This document shows positions 1 to 7,467 of a DNA stretch of 11,581 nt, piece after piece; within the stretch, counting starts at the first letter, position 1; the number at the start of each line of letters is the position of its first letter. Under the pieces are notes generated by a model. It made no database searches. It was given only the letters and a program-made list of their open reading frames with translations, and was not told the origin of the DNA. Origin of the DNA: Thermoleophilia bacterium (lineage in GTDB: Bacteria > Actinomycetota > Thermoleophilia > Gaiellales > SKUG01); the NCBI GenBank assembly GCA_025964405.1, contig JAOPYW010000336.1, forward strand, positions 1-11,581. Reading direction: 5' to 3'. The position numbers and the translations under genes are program-made.

Positions 1-2326
<2,326 letters not shown>

Positions 2327-2333
2327 GACACGT

Positions 2334-2345
2334 ACCTCGAGAGGT
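2334..2345. promoter_or_regulatory. Inverted repeat overlapping the ppdK Shine-Dalgarno
   Basis: ACCTC-GA-GAGGT is a perfect 5-bp inverted repeat with a 2-nt centre. On the minus strand it contains the ppdK ribosome binding site (GAGGT, 8 nt before ATG). As RNA it could form a 4-bp stem with a 4-nt loop that partly hides the SD. The repeat is seen; a regulatory role is inference, and short repeats arise by chance at this GC content. Confidence 0.3.
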
Positions 2346-2350
2346 CGGGG

Positions 2351-2371
2351 GAGTCGGGACCGAGCCGACTC
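2351..2371. terminator. 7-bp stem-loop between the M48 gene and ppdK
   Basis: GAGTCGG (2351-2357) and CCGACTC (2365-2371) pair perfectly around a 7-nt loop. There is no T-run on either strand. It could be a U-less terminator 69 nt after the M48 stop (actinobacteria often lack a U-tract), or a structured element in the ppdK 5' UTR. Sequence alone does not decide. Confidence 0.35.
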
Positions 2372-2398
2372 TATGCAGACGGGTCGGCGCCATGCTGC

Positions 2399-2414
2399 AT
2401 TGTGCCCGCGCAAT
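2399..2414. promoter_or_regulatory. 16-bp imperfect palindrome upstream of ppdK
   Basis: ATTGTGC-CC-GCGCAAT has 7-bp arms with one mismatch (G·U in RNA). It sits about 75 bp upstream of the ppdK ATG and 25 bp past the M48 stop. Its minus-strand end reads CACAAT, a 4/6 match to a -10 hexamer, but no matching -35 lies at 16-18 bp. It is a candidate operator or promoter element only. Confidence 0.25.
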
Positions 2415-2439
2415 CCCGCATCCAGTCACGAAAACTGTG

Positions 2440-3267
2440 TCAATCCTGCTCGGCGCGCGCCTCCGGGAGCCACTCGGTGATCTGCGCGATGCGCGTGCCG
2501 TGCGACGGATGCGTGCTCAGGTACTCCGGCGGCTCGCCGCCCTTCGAGCTGGCCTGCATGCGCTTCCAGAACGCCACCGCTTCGGCCGGCTCGTACCCTG
2601 CGCGCGCGAGGTAGATGAGCCCGATGTGGTCGGCCTCGCTCTCCTGGCTGCGCCCCCACGGGAGCTGCAGCCCGAACTGCGCGCCGGCGCCGAGCAGCGT
2701 CGCAACCTGCTGGTAGCGCTGGGGGTCGTCAGCGAACGCACCCGACGCCGCCGTCACCGCACGCTTCGTGAGCTCCTCGCGGAAGATGCGCTCGGCCCCG
2801 TGCTCCGCCGTGGCGTGCGCGACCTCGTGCCCCATCACCGTCGCGAGCCCGGCGTCGCTCTTCGTCACCGGCAGGATGCCGGTGTAGACCACGATCTTGC
2901 CGCCCGGCAGGCAGTAGGCGTTCACCTGGTCGCTCCGCAGCAGCGTCACCTGCCAGTCGAAGTCGGGCTTGTCCTTGCCCGCGACCGCGATGATCTTCTG
3001 CGCGACCCGCTGCACCTGCTCGTACTCCGGACCCGAGGCGACCACGTTCGCGGCCTCCGTCTGCAGCGTCTCGTCATAGACCTGCAGCCCCAGTTGCGCC
3101 TGCTGGGTGTCACTCATCGACACCCGCTGCGTGCGACCGGTGATCGGCGTCTTCTGCTCCTCACCCTGCGCGTACGTGAAGATTGCCGCGCCCACCGCGA
3201 GCACGATGCCCACGATCGCGCGCACCGCCAACGACCGGCCTCGCCCGCCACCCTCGCCTGCCGCCAT
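2440..3267 (-). CDS. M48-family zinc metallopeptidase, membrane-anchored
   Basis: Predicted Zn-dependent endopeptidase of the M48 family (BepA/LoiP/HtpX-like), probably acting on envelope proteins. Seen in 275 residues: a short basic N-terminus (R9, R11, R16) followed by one hydrophobic segment at about 15-33, with no lipobox Cys, so N-in with the catalytic domain outside the cytoplasm. The zinc motif HEVAH is at 147-151 (H147, E148, H151), and the third ligand is probably E209 in QESEAD (208-213). The conserved C-terminal THPSHGTRI is at 252-260. No TPR repeats follow, unlike BepA. Its start at 3267 has a G-rich SD (complement of ccccc at 3275-3279) 7 nt upstream. It precedes ppdK on the same strand, with no obvious functional link. 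Substrate unknown; family assignment is secure. Confidence 0.93.
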   Translation of the reverse strand: MAAGEGGGRGRSLAVRAIVGIVLAVGAAIFTYAQGEEQKTPITGRTQRVSMSDTQQAQLGLQVYDETLQTEAANVVASGPEYEQVQRVAQKIIAVAGKDKPDFDWQVTLLRSDQVNAYCLPGGKIVVYTGILPVTKSDAGLATVMGHEVAHATAEHGAERIFREELTKRAVTAASGAFADDPQRYQQVATLLGAGAQFGLQLPWGRSQESEADHIGLIYLARAGYEPAEAVAFWKRMQASSKGGEPPEYLSTHPSHGTRIAQITEWLPEARAEQD

Positions 3268-3446
3268 CCCGAATCCCCCTGCCGATTCCCTGCCACGTAC
3301 CCGTGCCGCCGACGGCCAGTCAATCCGAACTCCCGCGCCGTGTCACGGGGCGCCACCCCGCCTGCGTCGATTTCCACACATTTCACCTCTCTACGGGAGA
3401 CCCAGCGCGCGGGCGAGGTTGCTCCCGCGCGTGGCGGGCAGCTGCA
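3268..3446. other. Divergent intergenic region, M48 gene / micropeptide
   Basis: Most of the 215-bp divergent gap. On the minus strand TTGACT (complement of 3318-3323) resembles a -35 for the M48 gene, but the hexamers 16-18 bp away (around 3294-3301) do not resemble a -10. CCGTGTCACGG (3338-3348) is a short perfect palindrome with a 1-nt centre. I find no coding potential supported by an SD, and no RNA gene. Confidence 0.4.
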
Positions 3447-3466
3447 GGTAATCAGACCTGATTGCC
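3447..3466. promoter_or_regulatory. 20-bp imperfect palindrome, candidate operator
   Basis: Centred on AATCAG-AC-CTGATT (perfect 6-bp arms), and extended by GG...CC to 8 of 10 matching positions per half. It lies 16 bp upstream of the micropeptide ATG and stands out as AT-richer than its surroundings. GGTAAT at its left end is a 4/6 -10-like hexamer, so a repressor bound here could block the promoter. No -35 lies at the right distance (TTGCTC at 3419-3424 is 22 bp away). The palindrome is seen; its function is inferred. Confidence 0.4.
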
Positions 3467-3482
3467 ACCGAAAGGGCACACC

Positions 3483-3569
3483 ATGCTCACCATCATCCTA
3501 ATCGTGCTCCTCGTCATCCTGTTGTTCGGCGGATTCGGCTGGAGCCGTCGCGGACGCGGCCGCCTCTAG
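3483..3569 (+). CDS. 28-residue hydrophobic membrane micropeptide
   Basis: Small ORF of 28 codons plus TAG. Residues 2-18 are almost entirely Leu/Ile/Val followed by FGGFG, then a basic tail W-S-R-R-G-R-G-R-L at 20-28. This is a single short transmembrane helix with a positively charged, probably cytoplasmic, C-terminus. The SD AAAGGG (3471-3476) lies 6 nt before the ATG, the best-placed SD in the region. The form (hydrophobic run, double Gly, aromatic, basic tail) recalls short DUF3309-like peptides found as unannotated ORFs in many bacteria, but I cannot confirm membership. It sits 43 bp before the DUF2269-like gene on the same strand and may be its first operon member. Alternatives: a type I toxin-like peptide (no antisense RNA seen), or a membrane-stress peptide. 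Function unknown. Confidence 0.7.
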   Translation: MLTIILIVLLVILLFGGFGWSRRGRGRL

Positions 3570-3612
3570 GGTCGCGCGATTGTGCGCTGCGGGGCGGGGG
3601 TAGGCGCGAAGC

Positions 3613-4107
3613 ATGCTTTCCCTCGCGCCGCCGCTCCTCGCGGCATCCGTCACCCACACGCTCGCCGTCGTCCTGCACGTCGTCGCGATTGCCGCCTGGC
3701 TCGGCACCGTGCTCGTCTTCGCGATCTACGGCGGCCGCGCGCGCGTGACCCGCAGCGCCGAAGCCTCGGTGGCGCTCTTCCGCCGCCTGGCGGTCGTCAA
3801 CCGAGCCGTCGCGCTCCCCGGAGCATTCCTCGCCTTGCTGGCCGGCGGCTACCTCATCCACGACGCGGGCCAGTCGGTCACCGACCATTGGTGGATCGGT
3901 ACGGGCATCGGCGCGTGGATCGTCTGCTTCTTCGGCTCCACCATGTCGCGCGGCAGCGAATGCGTGCGTATCGGCACGCTCGCCGGGGAGAAGGGCTCCG
4001 ATGACGAAGACGTGCAGTGGCGCATCCAGCGCCTGGTGTTCCTCGCGCGCGGCGAGACCCTCCTGCTCGTCGTGGCCCTCGTGGTGATGGTGGTGCAGCC
4101 GGCATGA
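3613..4107 (+). CDS. Four-helix integral membrane protein, DUF2269-like
   Basis: 164 residues with four predicted transmembrane helices at about 13-38, 62-82, 94-110 and 143-162. An acidic/basic cytoplasmic-type loop (EKGSDDEDVQWRIQR, 126-140) lies before the last. The first helix has the pattern H-x6-W-x-G (H22, W29, G31) seen in the DUF2269/CopD-like group. H15 and H22 in helix 1, and H83 and H92 around helices 2-3, are the only histidines; metal or haem binding is conceivable but not shown. The start at 3613 is preceded by TAGG 8 nt upstream and a longer G-run. The stop overlaps the next start (ATGA, 4104-4107), indicating translational coupling with the exported dehydrogenase. No reaction can be assigned; it may be a membrane partner of the downstream enzyme. 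Family call is moderate. Confidence 0.8.
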   Translation: MLSLAPPLLAASVTHTLAVVLHVVAIAAWLGTVLVFAIYGGRARVTRSAEASVALFRRLAVVNRAVALPGAFLALLAGGYLIHDAGQSVTDHWWIGTGIGAWIVCFFGSTMSRGSECVRIGTLAGEKGSDDEDVQWRIQRLVFLARGETLLLVVALVVMVVQPA

Positions 4108-5270
4108 AGCGATTCTGGGGAGCAGTGGGCGCAGCGGTGGTCGTCGCGTCAGTCAGCGCGGTGACCGTCACGTCGCAGGCGGCCACGCGCGCGACGGCCG
4201 TGTCAGGCGCGAAGGCGGTGCCGGCGTTCCGACTCGCGCCACTGGCACCGAGCTTCGACGGCCCGACGTGGATCGGCGGCGCCGGTGACGGCACCTCGGC
4301 GCTCCTCGTGGCCGAACAGCGCGGCCTCGTCTGGCGCGTCGCCGGTGGCACGAAGCGCGTGGCGCTCGACCTGCGGCGGGTCACGCGCGTGAACGGGGAG
4401 CAGGGACTGCTCGCCGTGGCCATCGACTCGAAATTCAGCTCCACCCACCGTGTGTTCGTCTACCTGGTGCTGCCCACCGGGGTCGGACAGGTGCGGTCGT
4501 ACCGCTTCGCGAAGGGCCGCGCCGTGAGCGGATCGGGGCGGGTCGTGCTCAACGTGCCGCTCGCTCCGCCCGTGGCGGCGAACCACAACGGCGGCCAGCT
4601 CTGGTCGCGCGCCGATGGCACGCTGTGGCTCTCGGTGGGCGACGGCGGCGACGGCGGCGACCCCGAGGGCAACGGCCAGGACCTCGGCGTGCTCATGGGC
4701 AAGCTGCTGCGCATCCGGCCGAAGCCGAACGGTGGCTACACCGTGCCGCCCGACAACCCGTTCGTCGGCCGCGCGGGCGCGCGAGGGGAGATCCTCGCCC
4801 TGGGGCTGCGCAATCCGTGGCGCTTCTCGATCGACGCCCCGTCGGGGAACGTGTGGATCGGCGACGTCGGCCAGGGCGAGGTCGAGGAGATCGACGTCGT
4901 GAAGGCGACTGCGCTCGGCGGCGTGAACTTCGGCTGGGGGCGCATGGAGGGCAACGCGGTCTACAACGGCGCCGTCGCCCTGACATCCGGCACCCGGTAC
5001 GTCGCGCCGCGCATCACCTACACGCATGCGAGCGGCGGCTGCTCGGTGACGGGCGGCGTCGTCTATCGCGGGCCGGTCACGTCGCTGCGCGGGCACTACC
5101 TCTACGCCGATTTCTGCCAGGCGAAGGTGACGGCGTACAACCCGACGACGCGACGCTCGACGATCACCGCGACGCCATCGGGCATCGTGTCGTTCGGTGT
5201 GGGAGCGGGCGGCAACGTGTTCGCCGTGTCGCAGCAGACCGGCAGGGCCTACCGCATCGCGGCGAAGTAG
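4104..5270 (+). CDS. Exported PQQ-dependent glucose/sorbosone dehydrogenase-family protein
   Basis: 388 residues, six-bladed propeller of the glucose/sorbosone dehydrogenase family (soluble aldose dehydrogenase type), expected to oxidise sugars or related polyols outside the cytoplasm using PQQ. Seen: signal peptide at residues 1-27 (basic KR, hydrophobic stretch, SQA-A cleavage region). NHNGG (160-164) has His161 at the place of the catalytic His of soluble glucose dehydrogenase. A Gly/Asp loop SVGDGGDGGDP (177-187) is typical of the Ca/PQQ region. GLRNPWR (234-240) has Arg236 as a likely PQQ contact, followed by DVGQGEVEEID (254-264) and NFGWG (275-279). C313 and C338 may form a disulfide. 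I chose ATG 4104 because it opens the signal peptide and overlaps the upstream stop; an in-frame GTG at 4017 would bury the signal. PQQ use and substrate are inferred; some family members bind no PQQ. Confidence 0.9.
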   Translation: MKRFWGAVGAAVVVASVSAVTVTSQAATRATAVSGAKAVPAFRLAPLAPSFDGPTWIGGAGDGTSALLVAEQRGLVWRVAGGTKRVALDLRRVTRVNGEQGLLAVAIDSKFSSTHRVFVYLVLPTGVGQVRSYRFAKGRAVSGSGRVVLNVPLAPPVAANHNGGQLWSRADGTLWLSVGDGGDGGDPEGNGQDLGVLMGKLLRIRPKPNGGYTVPPDNPFVGRAGARGEILALGLRNPWRFSIDAPSGNVWIGDVGQGEVEEIDVVKATALGGVNFGWGRMEGNAVYNGAVALTSGTRYVAPRITYTHASGGCSVTGGVVYRGPVTSLRGHYLYADFCQAKVTAYNPTTRRSTITATPSGIVSFGVGAGGNVFAVSQQTGRAYRIAAK

Positions 5271-5282
5271 CTCGGGGTCGCG

Positions 5283-7325
5283 CTACTGCGCGAGGTCGGC
5301 GAGCATCGTGCGCCGTGCGATCTCCATGCGCAGGGGCAGCCCGGCGTTGGAGTAGGCCGGGAACGTCTCGCCGCCCGGGAGGTTCTTCGCGACGCGGAGG
5401 CCCCGCAGCACGCTCACGAGCCGGCGGTTGAGCGCGGCCTGTCCGAAGCGGTTGCGGTACTGCGTCATGAGGTTCACGTCCTCGACCCCGTCGCGCATGC
5501 GCTCGAGGCGGATCGATCCGACCGGCTGCGCGAGCGGGCTCGTGAGGCCGAGCTCCGGACGGATCGGCGGGTAGAACAGGCTGCCCCATCCGTTCGACAC
5601 GACGCCGTGAGGACCCATGTTGTCGTGGTCGCTCGACTTGGTGCCGACCCACGACAGTGGCGCGTCCCAGGGGTTGCGCACCTTCGTGGTCTCGATCGGG
5701 TCGATCCAGCGGTTGCTCACGGCGATGAACCAGCCGTCGAACTCGTCGCGCCCGAGCGGCCAGAACATGAAGCGCGCATCCGTCGCGGGTGAGTCGATCG
5801 AGAGCTGCGGCACCTGGCTCGAGCCGAGCGGCAGGTCGTAGGTCCACTTCTCGCCGCCGCCCTTCTGCACGGTGTTGAGGCGGTCGATGATCTCGCGGCT
5901 GCGGCTCAGGCCGACGGCCTTCTGCGCCTTCGTCGTGGCGAAGCCGTAGGAGCGGAAGTACGGGGCGATCCACCCGTCGAGGTCGTCGGAGCCGCCGTCA
6001 CGCAGCACCGTGTTCGACGAGACCTGCCCGGGCTTGGTCGCACACTTGTGCACCTTGCGCGCGGCTCGGCCCTTGACCCGCACGGTCACGGCTTTGCAGT
6101 ACTTCTTCACCCCCGCGACCATCGGCCACGTCGTGCCGAGCACCTTCACGCCCGGCGCGTTCTCGTGCACGAGCGTGTTCACCTTCGGCACGACCGTGTT
6201 GTTCTGGTGGCCATCGGGCTCGTCGAACGGGTTGAGGAAGTACGTGCGGTGGTCGACGAGCTGCGACGTGGTCCACTGCGCCGCGACGTTGCGGATGAAC
6301 GACGTCGCCTTCGCGGTGTCGCCCAGCGTGTCGTCGAATTTCGTGGCCTTGGTCTTCTGGTCACGGATCTCGTAGTCGGGCTGGTTGCAGCGCGCCGTCG
6401 CCTGGTTGGGCATCAGCGCCACCGGCACGCCGCCGGGCTTGCCGTCGGCCCACCACGGCATCTGGTCGAAGACCTTGAGGTAGCCGTCGGCGGCGCTACA
6501 GGTGTAGGTGCCGTCGGCCACGGGATAGGCCCGCTGCCAGTGCGTGGGAGCCGCGCGATGGCGTGCCAGCATCCACAGCGTGCGGTACGTCTGCTCGTAG
6601 TTCTCCTGGGCGTCTCCCACGGGAGCGATCGCGCGGTACCACGACGGGTTGAAGTTGAAGAGCACCTTGTAGTTGCGCGGATCGTGGGGGGTGATGGCCG
6701 GGTCGCTCGCGCCGGTGCCGTCCTTCGTGTCGACCACGTTCACGGAGAAGGGCACGTTCGCGACGACGCCCGCGGGGCTCGTGACCTGGATGGTGCCCTG
6801 GTGCACTCCGGCCGGCATGCCGATCGGCAGGCTGACCACGAACACGAACGCCGACCACTGTCCGCCGACCGCCTGGAGCTTGCCGGCGTCGAACGTGGTC
6901 ACGTCGCCGAGCTGGGGCGGGAGCGGATCCTCGAACTGGCCCGTGCGACCGCCTGCCCCGCTCGACGGGCGCGTGATCGTGACGTTCTCGACACGCAGCA
7001 CCTGGGTCCACTTCACGAGCCAGCTGTCGGAGCCGGCGGTGACCGCGGCGGCCAGGCGCGTCGTGGTCGGAACCCTGATCGCGAGCTGGAAGGCTTCCTC
7101 CTCGCCGGGCTGCGCGACCATGTCCTGCGGCTGCACGGGACCGACGAGGTCCCCGCGCACGGCGCCCGGGCGTACTTCCTCGGTGAGGAACAGGGTGCGG
7201 GTCTCGACGGCGGCCTGGGCGTGCGCGGCGTGCACGAGCGCGGCGACCGCCACGACCACGAACACCAACGTCGACAGCACCATGCTGCGCCTGACCCGTC
7301 GCTCGATCTCCCCGATCCCCTCCAT
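5283..7325 (-). CDS. Secreted DUF4091 / GH123-like protein
   Basis: 680 residues. N-terminal RRVRRS (9-14) then a hydrophobic segment (about 15-39, ending AHAQA) forms a signal peptide or anchor. Residues about 40-200 form a beta-rich accessory region. From about 220 to 625 runs a GH123/DUF4091-like barrel: NPFDEPDG (365-372) carries the adjacent Asp368-Glu369 pair matching the catalytic D-E of GH123 hexosaminidases. SIRLERMRDGVEDVNLM (604-620) is the DUF4091 hallmark. A basic segment between C410 and C428 is an insertion; C276 and C313 may form a second disulfide. GH123 enzymes cleave N-acetylgalactosaminides by substrate assistance; whether this one hydrolyses a glycan is unproven. The start at 7325 lacks a clear SD; Met15 (7283) is an alternative but loses the basic n-region. 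It is divergent from the MBOAT gene and convergent with the dehydrogenase gene (12 bp between stops, no terminator hairpin between). Confidence 0.88.
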   Translation of the reverse strand: MEGIGEIERRVRRSMVLSTLVFVVVAVAALVHAAHAQAAVETRTLFLTEEVRPGAVRGDLVGPVQPQDMVAQPGEEEAFQLAIRVPTTTRLAAAVTAGSDSWLVKWTQVLRVENVTITRPSSGAGGRTGQFEDPLPPQLGDVTTFDAGKLQAVGGQWSAFVFVVSLPIGMPAGVHQGTIQVTSPAGVVANVPFSVNVVDTKDGTGASDPAITPHDPRNYKVLFNFNPSWYRAIAPVGDAQENYEQTYRTLWMLARHRAAPTHWQRAYPVADGTYTCSAADGYLKVFDQMPWWADGKPGGVPVALMPNQATARCNQPDYEIRDQKTKATKFDDTLGDTAKATSFIRNVAAQWTTSQLVDHRTYFLNPFDEPDGHQNNTVVPKVNTLVHENAPGVKVLGTTWPMVAGVKKYCKAVTVRVKGRAARKVHKCATKPGQVSSNTVLRDGGSDDLDGWIAPYFRSYGFATTKAQKAVGLSRSREIIDRLNTVQKGGGEKWTYDLPLGSSQVPQLSIDSPATDARFMFWPLGRDEFDGWFIAVSNRWIDPIETTKVRNPWDAPLSWVGTKSSDHDNMGPHGVVSNGWGSLFYPPIRPELGLTSPLAQPVGSIRLERMRDGVEDVNLMTQYRNRFGQAALNRRLVSVLRGLRVAKNLPGGETFPAYSNAGLPLRMEIARRTMLADLAQ

Positions 7326-7354
7326 GCCAGTAGTTCGGTCCTGCGGCGCGGCCT

Positions 7355-7377
7355 GTCACGGCCAGTCGGGCCGTGGC
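7355..7377. promoter_or_regulatory. Hairpin/palindrome in the DUF4091-MBOAT divergent region
   Basis: CACGGCC (7357-7363) and GGCCGTG (7369-7375) are perfect arms around a 5-nt loop AGTCG. The stem extends to 9 bp with one G·U (7355-7377). It lies 30-52 bp upstream of the DUF4091 ATG and about 90-113 bp upstream of the MBOAT ATG, so it could be a shared operator or a 5' UTR stem for the DUF4091 transcript. Confidence 0.4.
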
Positions 7378-7389
7378 CACCCGTTGGCC
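7375..7389. promoter_or_regulatory. Second hairpin, overlapping and exclusive with the first
   Basis: GGCCA (7375-7379) and TGGCC (7385-7389) form a 5-bp stem with a 5-nt loop. It shares 7375-7377 with the preceding hairpin, so both cannot fully form at once. Five GGCC tetramers fall within 7350-7389. An alternative-structure switch is possible but unproven. Confidence 0.3.
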
Positions 7390-7454
7390 GGAAGCAGCGA
7401 TTCGAAGGTCGTTTGGTCTCCGAGCAAGGTGCGCGGGAGGCATGCGAGCTATGC

Positions 7455-7460
7455 GACAAT
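7455..7460 (+). promoter_or_regulatory. Possible -10 element for a leaderless MBOAT transcript
   Basis: GACAAT matches TATAAT at 4 of 6 positions, including the key A2 and T6, and ends 7 bp before the MBOAT ATG. That is the spacing expected when transcription begins at the A of the start codon. No -35-like hexamer is present at 17 bp (7432-7437 is CGCGGG). Weak evidence. Confidence 0.25.
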
Positions 7461-7467
7461 CCTGCGC

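Noticed and set aside
2438..2443. Perfect TTGACA (-35 consensus) on the minus strand at the end of the M48 gene
   Set aside because: The hexamers 16-18 bp downstream (ATGCGG, TGCGGG, GCGGGA) do not resemble a -10, so a promoter cannot be supported.
4017..4103. Upstream GTG start for the dehydrogenase (29 extra residues)
   Set aside because: The added Arg/Pro-rich stretch would precede and disable a clear signal peptide; ATG 4104 overlaps the upstream stop in the usual coupled manner.
4636..4665. Short GGCGAC-type tandem repeat
   Set aside because: It encodes the conserved Gly/Asp loop of the dehydrogenase family; explained by protein constraint.
5271..5282. Bidirectional terminator between convergent genes
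   Set aside because: Only 12 bp separate the stops and no inverted repeat is present there.
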